The translations under genes and the position numbers were made by a program. DNA of 64,000 nt. Source: Salarias fasciatus. Taxonomy: Eukaryota > Chordata > Actinopteri > Blenniiformes > Blenniidae. The stretch's first letter is position 1. Each line of letters starts with the position of its first letter. The notes below the pieces were generated by a model that saw only the letters and a list, made by a program, of their open reading frames with translations, was not told where the DNA came from and did no database searches. Below, piece by piece: positions 29,454 to 45,599 of the stretch. The stretch spans positions 18,403,842-18,467,841 of the forward strand of contig NC_043757.1 in NCBI RefSeq assembly GCF_902148845.1. The letters run 5' to 3'.

Positions 29454-31169
29454 CTATCTCTCAAAAAGTAACACCAGTTCACAATGTGGAGTATGTGGAA
29501 ACATGTCCACCGGCACTGCCAGGGTTGGAGCAAACGCCTCCCCGGTCAGTTTCTTCTTAGGGTCAGGATCACAGCAAAGCTCCCTGAAGTTCCTCATGGC
29601 CTCCCCATCTGGTTTACACGAAACGTAGACCAGCCGGCGAATGGTCGGTTGATTTCGTAAAGCTCGGATCACTCTGTAGTGGAGGCCAGCTCGAGCAGGA
29701 TTAACCACAGCGGTGAGACTTCCGCTTGCAGAGCTCAAGCAGGACATGAGGCCTGGAAGCACCACCTCTGCCTTCCCAGACAAAAACTCACAGTTCAGTA
29801 CTTTGTTCAGAGCTGCGTTGTGTGCAGCATCTTCCACCGCCTGTTTAATGAGCTCTATGCCAATGATTCTGTCCACTTTGGGGGATGCAGTGATGCCGAT
29901 GGCGCCTGTGCCACAGCACACGTCCAGAAGTGTACGGCCAACTCCACCGGGCTCAGTGTTCGGGACACACAGGTCTCTCACTGTGCCGTACAACACCTGA
30001 GCAGCTGACTGGTTCACCTGGAAAAAGGCATCAGCAGAGATACGAAACTTGAAGCCCAGGACCTGTGAATCACAAAATACCACCGGATTAACAATCTGAA
30101 AACAGTGGTTACAATTTTTCTGATTTATTTGAATCACACATTATGAGAACTTCATTTGTGGTAAGTGTGATTTGTGATACTGTAAACAATACATGAGACT
30201 GACCACAAACATCAAGGGGAGTTTTACTTTTATTTGGCTGTGGATTTTATTAGCAATAGTATCGTATAATGTATAAAAGGGAGCAAAGAATTTGACATTA
30301 CAAAAAAGCTACTTGGGAGGATCAGTGACTCATACCTCCTCATATATGTGTGGCTGTCCATACAGGAGCTGGTAGGGGGAGTCCTCGTGTGTGCAGCGGG
30401 TCATGGTGCACTCCTGGATGTACAGAGAGTCCAGCTGGCAGACTGATCCGGGACCCTGTGTGAAGAACTCCACAAGGTCCGCCTTGTGGAGAGCCACTTC
30501 TTCTGGCGTGAGCGTTTGTGGATGAAAGTACACTATGGCCATGGTGTGGCCCAGGGCATTGGTCCTCACTGTCACTTCCCTCCAGTGACCCCCTGTGTGG
30601 AAGAGCAGGCAGGGCTCCAGCGGGGACGAGCGGATGAACTCCTGGTAACATCTGGCCACCAGTTTGTGCTTCTCTGGCATGTTGAGCAAATGGTCTCCAC
30701 TGACACAGACGATGTTTCTCTGCTTGCCTGTGCCCACATAAAATCCAACCGTCTTTGGATTCCCATCCACTCCTCTGTTAATAGAAAAAGTGGACTTGTT
30801 GCGATAGCCCTCTCTGACTGGTGACGGCAGGATGGGCAGCACAGGGAAGAGAGGTTTACTTCTGTCACATGAAAGATGTCCTAGGAGCTGGGACATGATC
30901 GTCTCCTGCTGCTTCTGCTTGACTTCGAGCTGTTGCTCATAGCTCAGCCTCCACAGAGGGGTGACCACATCAGCCAGCCTCTCCTCCCAGGACTTATCAT
31001 CAGACAAGATGCTACTCTTGTGACTTCTCCTCCACCTTTTCTTTGGAGGCTTGTCCCGCTCGGCTTCGGATGTGTTGCTGGATATAAACAGCACGCGGGT
31101 TTTCCTAAAAGCGTTCAGGGTCTGACCTCTGACAGACACTGACCTGTTGAAAGCAGCTGCCAGAGACAT
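29454..31169 (-). CDS. trmt2b: trmt2b, mitochondrial tRNA/rRNA uracil-C5 methyltransferase, complete in two coding exons
   Basis: TRMT2B makes m5U in mitochondrial tRNAs (position 54) and 12S rRNA, using S-adenosylmethionine. Coding exons are 30336-31169 and 29454-30062, phase 0, 480 residues in total. Residues 1-35 (MSLAAAFNRSVSVRG onward) are basic and fit a mitochondrial presequence. Family landmarks follow in order: WEERLADVVTPLWRLSYEQQ, GYRNKSTFSINRGVDGNPKT, SPLEPCLLFHTGGHWRE, the SAM-binding LLDVCCGTGAIG (about 323-334), VNPARAGLH (about 398-406) and the catalytic-cysteine motif VSCKPDG (Cys near 427), ending HTPHCELVLLFER. The open frame continues upstream to 31235 without an ATG, so ATG 31169 is chosen. 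Human TRMT2B has more introns; the single 3' exon is a compact fish arrangement. It is head-to-head with dnajb12. Confidence 0.95.
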
Positions 31170-31326
31170 GGGGTCGGTTGTTGGGGTGCGTGTTGAGCTA
31201 AAAACAATAGTTTGCTTCCACAGTGCGGGACGCACGCTGAGGGTTTTACGTCATCTCTGCGAGACGGATTCCGTGATAACGTCATGTCCGCGCGTCGCGA
31301 GGCAGGTAAACAGTTCCGCTGTCGAG
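31170..31326. promoter_or_regulatory. Shared bidirectional promoter of trmt2b and dnajb12
   Basis: The two start codons point away from each other across 157 bases, which must contain both start sites and 5' UTRs. The stretch is CpG-rich on the dnajb12 side, lacks a TATA box, and carries two CRE/ATF-like sites, TTACGTCA (31246-31253) and TAACGTCA (31277-31284), 31 bases apart. Geometry is direct; factor binding is inferred. Confidence 0.75.
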
Positions 31327-34300
31327 ATGGACTCAAACAAGGACGAAGCGGAGCGGTGCATCAAAATAGCTCTGAACGCGCTCAGCAGCGACCAGCCCGA
31401 CAGAGCCAGGAAGTTTCTGGAGAAGGCGCAGCGTTTGTTTCCCACAGATCAAGCCAAAAGTACGTCGAGTTATCGCCTCTTTCTGTTTTTTGTTTTCTCG
31501 TGTACTGGGCCATGGCCGTGAAACCTAATCAGCTAACGTTAGCATCAAGGTCTCAACGTTACACCAGCTACACCGTCAACATGCTGGTATTTGTAGTTTT
31601 TCACCCCCACATGAATTTTACCTTTTTATTTGGTCGGTTATTCACTCTTTTTGTTCTGGACTCGCACAGAACTCTACATTTTCTGCGCTTGTCGTCGCCA
31701 GCAGCCGCTATGCTAACTGTTAGCCGCGTCTCGGAGTGGATCAGGTGGAATCGGGTGAGAACACTGAATGCGATGTCTCCGCTGTCTCTTTCTTCCAGAT
31801 TTACTGGAGTCCTTAGCACAGAATGGGAAGCCTCCGGACGAGAACGGCAGTCATATAAACGGAGACGGACCCAGCATGAGGCACCGCGGCGACAGACAGG
31901 AGACGGATGCGTCCGCAAATGGAGCCTCGGAGTCGGCCAAGCCATACACGGCGGAGCAGCTGGAGGCCGTCAGGAAGTCAGTCTATCTGGGAGCAGTTCG
32001 CTTATCTGTTATTGATCATGTCTCTTCTCTCCAGTAACGAGTAAAACACTTTGTAACAGGCTTCAAAAAGGCGATGCTCAGAGCTGCCCAAAGCTGTCGA
32101 AAAATTCTGTTATCAGTGTTTTGATCTTGAAAAGTTTTGAAAAGGTTGCAGTTGTTTGAATGATAAAAAAGATGAGCAAAACAACGAGTAGTGTTAGGAA
32201 ACTTCCCAAACCTACAGGTTCAAAGCATTACTTTACATAAAAGCATTACTGTTTAAGGTATAACAGCACCAGACAATGTGTTCTTCACACATTAAGACAG
32301 TTTAAGAGCATCCATCCACCTATCAGACTGACGGATCAATCCAGTTCAGAGTGAGTGAAGACAGGATACTCTGGACAGGTTGCTTCTCCGTCACAGAACA
32401 GACACCAAAAGACACATGATAGCACACACTCAGGTTCACACAAGAGTGACTGGTATCCATGCATGCTCAGGGAAAAGATGCAAACTCCACATAGAAATAA
32501 GACAGTCAAAGTTGAATATATAAAACGCATTTTGTACTCTGAAATTCTGAAGTTGTAAGACTGTTGACTTTATTCCTCCTTTCCCAGGGTGGTGGGCATG
32601 ATGGCGAAAGACATTAAAAGTTAAAATGCATAAAAATTGAAGCTACTCAAAATTGTAGATTGTGGAGTTTGGACTTGTGTGTTCTGCATGTTTTGTGTGA
32701 ATTTTTCCTCTAATTGCCTCTGATTTCACTTTAGGATAAAGAGCTGTAAAGATTACTACCAAATTCTTGGAGTTGAAAAAACGGCTTCTGAAGAGGACCT
32801 TAAAAAGGCTTACAGAAAGCTGGCTTTAAAATTTCACCCTGATAAAAACCACGCTCCTGGAGCCACAGAAGCGTTTAAAGGTATATAAAAAGTCACTGAT
32901 TAGTTTTCTTGGGCTGCATACTTAAGTGACAGCTATTTGATAAGTTTTTTTGTTTTTTTTTTTTTTCCCCCAGCTATCGGCAATGCCTATGCTGTTCTGA
33001 GTAATGCTGAGAAGCGAAGGCAGTACGACCAGTATGGAGAGGAGAGAACACACCCGACCCGACACAGACAGCACCGCGACTTCGAAGCAGACATTTCGCC
33101 TGAGGACCTCTTCAATATGTTCTTCGGTGGTGGGTTCCCAACAAGTAAGTAGAGGCCAGGAAACGATCAGCCAGGCTGTGAAGGTGTGTCTCTTTGCAAT
33201 GCAATTCGTGATTTGTTTTATACATTTGTCTGATTTCAGTATTGAGGTGAAATGTTCTGATTAGAGACCTGTTTTGTGAATTTGCTTATTTTTATGTGCT
33301 TCAATATTACTGACAGGCTCAGAAGAAGAATTTGGAAACTTGGTCTCTGTATTTAACACTGTAATTCTCTACTGCCTGATCGGTGACTTGGAACATTGAC
33401 TGAATTCTCTGACTTCATATGTTACTGACTTCCTTGTGAACTGGCCACAACAAGTTTGAGTTAGTAATCACACCTCGCTGTAAAAATAGGAGCCCCTGCT
33501 GGGCTCCGTCCTCAGCCTTATGCTCTTCACACTCTTCAGCCACGGCCGAGAACACCTCCAACTCTAAACTTGAATTTGCCCATGATACAAAAATAGTCGT
33601 ACTTTTAGTTTCACTGTTTCATATATTGAGGAGTGAGATGATAAGCATCTAGTAGCTACCACTACTTCAGTTGTACTTTGCAATTTGAACTGCTTTCTGA
33701 AAGCTTTCTGCTTTCTGTGTGGTCCAGTTGTGGCGTCGCAGTGAATTTGTAAATATCTGTGAAAAAAAAAATCTGAGTTTGACTGAGTTCTACCTTGCCT
33801 TGTTTAATCTCCAGTTTTCTTAAATTCTCTCTAGACAATGTACATGTTTACAGAAATGGAAGAATGCACTTTGGGCACCATAATAGACAAGAAAGAAGAG
33901 AACAACAAAGAGATGTAAGCTGTGTTTTTGATATTTATCCTTGATTTAAGTACTGTCTTATGAACTCGAACTGAACTTTTTTCCATTTTCCTCTCTCTGC
34001 TCAGGGGGGTCTTGCTCTGTTCGTTCAGCTGATGCCCATCTTAATCCTCATCGTCGTCTCCGCTCTCAGCCAGATGATGGTCACACAGCCTCCATACAGC
34101 CTTAGCTACCGCCTGTAAGTGCCTCGTCTTGCAGAAAGCTTTATTATCATCATAATGGCTGTCTCACACTCTGCTATAATGTTATGTTTCTGCAGGTCAG
34201 CTGGGCATATTCACAAAAGGCATACAGCACACTTGAAGGTGCCTTTCTTTGTGGGGGATCGCTTTAATGAAGAATATTCTGGGAGTTCCCTGAAGAATGT

Positions 34301-34711
34301 GGAGAGAAGTGTGGAGGAAGACTACATCTCTAATCTCCGAAACAACTGTTGGAAAGAGAAGCAGCAGAGTGAGTTCTCGGCATATATATTCCATTTAATA
34401 TTAGTAAAGAGAAGAAAAAACAGCAAATTAACTTTTTTTTTTAGCTTCTTGCAAATAATGCTCAAGCCCAAAAGCAATAGCTCAATAATTCCAATGCATC
34501 TGTTTCCTGGACCAGAATTCTGTCATTTCACTTTTCCAGGTTGATTGTCTGTCTGCGGTGCTGATGCTCTCTTGTTTTTGTGCGTTCAGAGGAAGGGTTA
34601 CTCTATCGCGCTCGCTACTTCGGAGACTCTGAGTTGTACCAAAGGGCACAGAGGATGGGGACTCCCAGCTGCTCCAGACTATCTGAGATTCAGGTTATAT
34701 TGGATGGTTAG
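31327..34711 (+). CDS. dnajb12: dnajb12, ER-membrane J-domain co-chaperone, complete in eight coding exons
   Basis: DNAJB12 is a tail-anchored-like ER protein that recruits cytosolic HSP70 for quality control and degradation of membrane proteins. Coding exons are 31327-31459, 31799-31976, 32735-32880, 32974-33144, 33835-33914, 34005-34114, 34196-34368 and 34590-34711, with agreeing phases: 370 residues (human 375 in one isoform). Landmarks: N-terminal [20 protein letters not shown] domain about 108-175 with HPD at 138-140; Gly/Phe segment [12 protein letters not shown]; a single membrane span in [16 protein letters not shown]; and the DUF1977 region [15 protein letters not shown], ending [18 protein letters not shown] fish genome may hold dnajb12a and b; I cannot say which this is. 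The paralogue dnajb14 is excluded by the C-terminus. The 3' UTR reaches AATAAA at 36561. Confidence 0.95.
32300..32510 (-). repeat. Diverged SINE copy in dnajb12 intron 2
   Basis: ATACTCTGGACAGGTTGC, CGTCACAGAACAGACACC and GATGCAAACTCCACATAG fall in the order expected for the reverse strand of the common fish SINE. It is badly diverged; edges are approximate. Confidence 0.45.
33475..33605 (+). mobile_element. Short LINE reverse-transcriptase fossil in dnajb12 intron 4
   Basis: The series AGCCCCTGCTGGGCTCC, TGCTCTTCACACTCTTCAGC, CACCTCCAACTC and GAATTTGCCCATGATACA resembles the palm-domain stretch of a fish non-LTR retrotransposon, in which CCCCTGCTGTACTCCCTG, TTCACC, GCCTCCAACTC and AAGTTTGC(A/C)GACGACAC occur in the same order; the last corresponds to the FADD-like motif. 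Only about 130 bases remain and no frame is kept, so the family cannot be named. Confidence 0.4.
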
Positions 34712-36012
34712 AAACCACTTGGACACATGGATATGGGTACGATAACACAACTCACACAACATGATGATGAATGCTGCAAAGATTTGTTTTTCTCTGACTC
34801 CCTACGGATCAAACACACTCTCAGTTATTTGACTCCAGCCAGCCAGTCTCCAGTTTCCATTCCTTTAAATGAAATGTAGCCAGCAGTTTTATTTTTATCC
34901 TTTAACTTATCAGGCCGTCGACATGCAGCAGCAGGCTGGAACTGACACCAGATATCAAAGTCTTGAGCGTCGTCTCAGATGTCCGAGTTTCCCCCCCAAA
35001 CACTCCGCTGCTCCAGGAGTCCTTTATAGAACAGACTCTGCTGATAACTGCAGTGTTGTGGATGATTTTCACAATGAATGAATTCACAAAAAAGATCCAA
35101 AATGGGGAGTGTGCGGTTGAGTGCTGGTGATCAATAGGAATAAGTATAGGCAAAAAAGTAGATAAAGGGTTTGTGCATGTTTACTGTTTTAATCTACCAT
35201 GGAAAGATTGCACTGAGGACTGTTGGCTTTGAAGCACAAAATGAAATTTGACAGCAGGGAGTGAGGAGGATAACAGCACAAAAGGTTAAAGTTTGCTTTC
35301 TGAGCTTTCTCAAAGTCAGTGCTGTATCAGAACAAACTGACAACGGCTGACCTATCAGTGCATGAACAGCGACAATCTTTTCTGAAGGTTGAGCTGATTT
35401 GCACCTTCTTTTCCAACATGTTAACAATCATGATCGACACAGTTGTTTTTAGGTGTTGAAATCCTATCAAGCGTGATGAATTAGCCTGTTAGCATGAACT
35501 GTCATTCCTTCCACACATATTCGGTAAAGCAGTGTGGGAGGATGAGCCTCTCAACTTCCCATGCTTTGTCTCATGCCAAGAGGAATGAGCCTCTCTAAAA
35601 TCTCTTCAGTATTTTGTTTAGAGAGCATAATTCACTGTCATGCCAGTTTGATGCTTTTAGTTTGCCGCCTCACCATTACAGGTCATTTCAGTTTTACTTG
35701 TTTTCTACAGCACTTGAAAGACATTCAGTCCTAGTGAGCATCATACTGAAATAGTATGATCCTCCATTTTTTTTCTTCTTCACCATGATCCTTTTCTTAA
35801 AGTTGAAAAAAGAGAAACACATTCCAATGACTCAGTTGGTTTTTTTCCCTTTTAATCCCAGCAGACAATCTCAAGGTTGCGACCTTTCACCTTCAGTAAA
35901 TCAGCCTCTTAGTGCACAATGATTGTGAATTTCATGTATTATGAAGATATCTTAAATATCATAAGTGATGGCTGCATGACTGATGCCGATGCCTTTTTTT
36001 GTCTTTCTTAGG

Positions 36013-36185
36013 TTCGTCACTACTTGAAACTAATTAGAAGAAATCGGCCTGAGCCCACTCAAATTTTGAGCAAATACCTGCAGAAATCCAAGAGAATCAA
36101 GAATGCCTTACATCCAGTGGGCAGCAGACCTCATCAGGGAAATTCTCTGCACCTCCATGTAGATCGACTTCCTGTAGAACTGTGA
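36013..36185 (+). other. Possible alternative terminal exon in the dnajb12 3' region
   Basis: After a plausible 3' splice site (TGTCTTTCTTAG) an open frame of about 57 codons begins VRHYLKLIRRNRPEPTQ and ends with VDRLPVEL and a stop. It would join in phase to the CAG before GTTATA in dnajb12 exon 8. That donor is weak, and the read-through end VILDG looks like the normal C-terminus, so 3' UTR is the safer reading. Confidence 0.2.
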
Positions 36186-36560
36186 GAAGCTTTTGAGACG
36201 ACTGCTGACATGATCGTGTCTCCGCATCAGTGAGAGTCCCGCCGGGGATGTCATGGTGGAAAATAAAACCATCGTCTGTTGGAACGGCGAAACAAAGCTC
36301 CTGAGATTAGCTTTCTCTGTTCCAACCCTTTTTTTTTTTTTGTTTGTTTTCCTGAAACATTTTGAGAAACTTCATGGCCTTCTCTTCTCATAGACATATG
36401 TCTGAGCCACTCACAAGAAAAGTGTGTAATTTTTATAGTTCTTAACAATGTACATATTCATTTTACTTTAACAGTGCGGGGTGTATTGGACAGTAAGCAG
36501 TAATGTTATGTGGATTTTGCTTGTAGCCTGTTGGAATATGATTTTGAAATTTGTTGCACA

Positions 36561-36566
36561 AATAAA
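36561..36566 (+). terminator. Poly(A) signal of dnajb12
   Basis: AATAAA 1.85 kb after the stop codon, followed by AT-rich sequence; a nearer AATAAA lies at 36262-36267. The two may give alternative 3' ends. Confidence 0.55.
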
Positions 36567-36983
36567 AGAAACATATTTATTAAATTAACATGCTGAAATT
36601 GTATAAAGGATTCTTTAAATTAAATCTATCCTTTGATTGTCTGCCGCTTATTTTCTTTTGTATAAACCTATGAATTTAATGTAACCCAAGTGAACTTCCA
36701 AAATTGTTCACTAAAAAACCAAATTCCTATTTTGGAGATGAGTTTGATATTTAGCTTGCCACTGCAGAGAAGTTTAGTTTATAATCTAAGATGATTCTGT
36801 AAACTTTGACTCCCCAGATGGCTTTTTTTAACAGGTCAAGCATCAAACCCACTTTTTCACAGAGGTTTTTTTTCTTCTTTTGTTTATTTACAGATTCATA
36901 AAGGACTAATCCAAAACTTGAAGATATAATACAACTTGGAGAACGCCTGATTGAATTTAAGACTTTTGGAACCCTAACTTTTT

Positions 36984-36989
36984 TTTATT
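36984..36989 (-). terminator. Candidate poly(A) signal of iqca1
   Basis: AATAAA on the minus strand 255 bases past the iqca1 stop; another lies at 36883-36888. dnajb12 and iqca1 thus end tail-to-tail only about 0.3-0.4 kb apart. Confidence 0.45.
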
Positions 36990-37243
36990 TAAACAAGTCT
37001 TCTTCATACTGTAGAAGTAAATACATTTTCTCCAGCTCAACAGTCTTATTTTGTCTCTTGAATAAGTTATAAAATGTTTTTCATATTTTGTAGCAGATCA
37101 TTTTCAAAGCAGAACTTAAAACACTGTTTCAATAATTCAATGTCGAAGAAAGATTGGTTATAAAAAATACAAAATTGATTTTTTTGATTCTTTTTAATTA
37201 ACACAACCTTCAATAAAAGGCAGCTGCCAGCTGATGAAAAACG

Positions 37244-42608
<5,365 letters not shown>

Positions 42609-42692
42609 GTTTTAGCCTCCAGGGGAAACAGAAGCTCTTCTTTTTCTGAACGTCGTCTCGCTGGAGCTCAGCCGCGAGGTCTGCGTTTACAG

Positions 42693-42706
42693 GTCTCCAT
42701 AGCAAC
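42693..42706 (+). promoter_or_regulatory. RFX X-box in the iqca1 promoter
   Basis: GTCTCCATAGCAAC fits the RFX X-box (GTNRCC or GTYNCC, short spacer, RGYAAC) with a perfect right half-site. It lies 85 bases upstream of the iqca1 ATG, the distance usual for ciliary genes driven by RFX factors. The motif is read directly; binding is inferred. Confidence 0.7.
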
Positions 42707-42709
42707 GGG

Positions 42710-43870
42710 AATCAGGAAGTAGCGTCTACACTGACTGAGTATGGGTGACATATTTTCATTTCAAAGTGTCTTTAGTTAAATATATTACCATCTTGAATGT
42801 CGCTCTGCCAATTACGGTAGCAGATATTATTGAACATTAGGAAACTAATGAAAACAAGGCGATTAAAAAAATGCATAAAAAAAAAGACTGACGTTTCTTC
42901 TGCAAACTTTATGTTAAGACAACAACAACAACAAAACACTCTAAATAAATAATAATGTTTGAAGTATTGATTTGACAGGCAAGAGTGTGCTATCAGACTC
43001 CAGCTGTTTAGGAAGTTTTTTTGCACAGTTATTGGAGAAGTAAAATGATGAAAATGATTCCTTGAAGCTCAGATATAAAAAGCTCCTCCCTCCTTGTGAG
43101 GACTCTGGCTGCAGTTCTGGATGAGCTTCAGTTTTCTGACACATTTTTCGGAAGACCTGCGAGCACACTGTTACAATAATAAAACCTGCTCAAAATGAAT
43201 GCATTTACAACTTTCTGTGAAGCTTTTCTGGTCATAAGACTTCCAATATTCTTCATGTGTATGTAAGCTGATTTTGTTGTTGTCTTACTGTCTTAATGTG
43301 GTTGTTACATTTCTGAGAACATAAGTACACTCAGATTTCTGGCTCGATGTGAAGCACTGCATTTACAAGACGGTAATACTGAAGATGCCACTTGTCTCTG
43401 GGTTTAAAAACCGTGCAACACCAAAGTCTCAGTTTGATAACAGTATTCTGGAAATGAGAAGTTTTGTTGTTGTTGTTGTTTTTGCTTTGTTTCCTACATA
43501 TAATTGGAATAACGACAAATCTAATGTTGATGATCCACGTTTGATATTCAATATTCCTGTTAACAACACAGCGGTTTGTATCTGCCTTGAGATATCAAGC
43601 TTGTAATGGCATTGTACTGAAAAGTTCTTTCTCAAAAGAGACATTTACTGAGAAATATTTAGATTTACAGTTATTTTGTGGCATGTAAAACAACTTAGTG
43701 TTCCCCAAGAGTTCAAAATACACTTAATTGAACCTCTGCTTTCTTTGACCAAAATGTTTCATCCATTCAGGAGTCATGTGGCTTTAAAATTCACGATGCA
43801 TTATAGGAAGCAAAATGTTGTGGAAAAAAAAACCAGTATGTGAAAGAAGAGATCACCAATTACAAGAAAA
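42710..43870. other. Intergenic DNA between iqca1 and ddit4
   Basis: AT-rich, no recognised exon. A (GTT)n-like run lies near 43465-43482. The right part may be ddit4 3' UTR. Confidence 0.5.
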
Positions 43871-43873
43871 TAA

Positions 43874-43879
43874 TTTATT
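43874..43879 (-). terminator. Candidate poly(A) signal of ddit4
   Basis: AATAAA on the minus strand about 325 bases past the ddit4 stop. Confidence 0.4.
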
Positions 43880-44201
43880 TTCATCTGTTTTTCAAGTAGT
43901 TAAAAATACAAAAGATATTGTTCAGATGATGATATTTGACCATCAAACACATCAGTCATTCCCTTACAGGTGTGATTTTACATTCATAGAAGCATTTGAC
44001 CCATGATGTATAAAAAAAACAAAAAATAGCTGCCATGAGACATAAACTAGCACATGCAGGTAACACACAAACAAGGCATTTCTCTTGTTCTTTTTGGACC
44101 ATCTTAATGGTTCTTTTCATGAATGTTGGGATCTTAACCAAACTTTATTGAAATCAGTAGGCCTGTTTCAGCAGTCTGTCTGTCAGGAAGAGACAGATGG
44201 A

Positions 44202-44982
44202 TTAGCAGCAGTCCTCGATGAGCAGCTCCCCAGAGCAGTACAGTTTTCTCTTGATTGCTCTGAAGCCCGTGCTCAGCCTCAGAGTTGGTGCAGCTGTCTG
44301 CCGGGGTTTGTTACTTTTGAACAGCTTCTGAACCTTCGGCCACAGCCCGCTGGACTGCAGCCTCAGCACCAGGGTCATGTGGAAAATCGGGACCAGGGAA
44401 GGATCCACTGCTATTTCATCCACCAGACACAGTGAACTCTGGTCCCCCTTGTCCACGTACAGGTCGATGAGTGCTCCTCTGAGCCCACAGGGCTCGCTGA
44501 TAGCCAAGTGCAGGAGCTCTTGACTTATGTTGTGCAGAAGACAGTCAGGCAGGATGAGTTTGGAGCAACCCAGGAGATGTGAGGCTTCGCTGAGGCTTTG
44601 TGCGATGGTGGATGCAACCTCAGAGGCCAAGTTCTCCTCCAGTGGATAAAAGAAGCTGTTGTCTAACTCTGAGAGGGACAGGTCGGCCTCAGACCCTGAA
44701 ACAAAGGAGAGGATGCACGTCACCACCTCGACTCTCGGTTTATCATTTACTCAGTGAAAGTTGTGAAGAAAGAAAGATTCTTGCATGAGTTTATATAAAA
44801 GGCAGAAGTCACTCACCAGTTTCACTCCTGCAGTAGGGATCCACTGTGACCCTCTGGCTGCTTCCCTTCAGCTCTGTCAGCCTCTGCAGTAAACTGCCCC
44901 AGGACAGCCTCTGTGAGCCCCTGTCCTCCGCTGGGGACGGAGGAAAGCTGCCATCCAGAGAATGATTGCATGAAAAAGACAT
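44202..44982 (-). CDS. ddit4: ddit4 (REDD1), stress-induced TORC1 inhibitor, complete in two coding exons
   Basis: DDIT4 is induced by hypoxia, DNA damage, glucocorticoids and energy stress, and restrains mTORC1 through TSC1/2. Coding exons are 44817-44982 and 44202-44695 with agreeing phase, 219 residues (human 232). It has the Ser-rich N-terminus MSFSCNHSLDGSFPPSP with RLSWGSLLQRLTELKGS, then the conserved C-terminal domain: SLSEASHLLGCSKLILPD, EPCGLRGALIDLYVDKGD, LVDEIAVDPSLVPIFHMTLV and the end GFRAIKRKLYCSGELLIEDC. The C-terminal core is typical of DDIT4; ddit4l lacks this N-terminus, and the neighbours dnajb12 and spock2 flank human DDIT4 too. The start at 44982 is the first ATG downstream of the TATA box. 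A clear proximal promoter follows upstream. Confidence 0.95.
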
Positions 44983-45113
44983 TTAAATTTCTCTAAAAGA
45001 GCCTTTTTTTGTTTGTTTTGGTGGAGATAAAGTGCGGTGGTGTCCTTTCACAGTGTCTCTCCACTGCTGCCTGACAAGCTGGAAAACACACAGTCTGACA
45101 ATGGAACAAAGCG

Positions 45114-45178
45114 TTAAATAGGCCTGTCGCGAGGCCACGCCCACCGGATTTCTGGACCAATGGGGCTGCAGCTCACGT
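45114..45178 (-). promoter_or_regulatory. ddit4 proximal promoter (TATA, GC/KLF box, CCAAT on opposite strand, HRE core)
   Basis: Reading away from the gene: TATTTAA at 45114-45120 (130 bases before the ATG), a GGGCGTGG box at 45135-45142, an inverted CCAAT at 45157-45161, and an ACGTG hypoxia-response core within TGACGACGTGAGC at 45174-45178; this stretch also resembles an ATF/CRE half site. The layout fits known hypoxia and ATF4 control of DDIT4. Factor binding is inferred. Confidence 0.6.
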
Positions 45179-45599
45179 CGTCAGCGATCCGTCCTGCCTG
45201 GTAACAGTTTCACGGGCTTGGATGGTGGCAAAGGCCAAACCTCAGGTCGTGCACGAGATCGACCCATAACACAAACTTCTGCGCACAACTTTTTCGTGCA
45301 TGCTTCACTGTGTCAGCTGTTTGACGGTGAAGTATGAAACTATAAACGGCGTGAGTGAAATGTTGCATGCGCTCAAACAATAGGAGGACACACCCACACG
45401 GAATTTGGGAGAAAAAGACTTGAAGACAGAATCCTGCAGTGTTCCGTCTGCTGAGACTGACACGTATCGCACGTAGACCTGGTAGTTTTCCACAAGGCGC
45501 AGGAAAGAAAACGTGCACGCCGTGATTTCTCGGAGGTTATTTCTTAACTTGTGCAATGATCCAGTATTTTTCTCTAACTTTGTGCGTCTTAAGAGCAGT

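Noticed and set aside
31169-31235. Longer trmt2b N-terminus starting at 31235
   Set aside because: The frame is open but has no ATG there (the codon is GTG); ATG 31169 begins a good mitochondrial presequence.
31212-32015. 267-codon plus-strand open frame
   Set aside because: Overlaps dnajb12 exons 1 and 2 in the wrong frame and crosses intron 1; the dnajb12 frame matches the family.
34869-35081. Possible extra coding exon after dnajb12 exon 8
   Set aside because: The open frame resembles nothing known, lies in the expected 3' UTR and lacks a matching donor.
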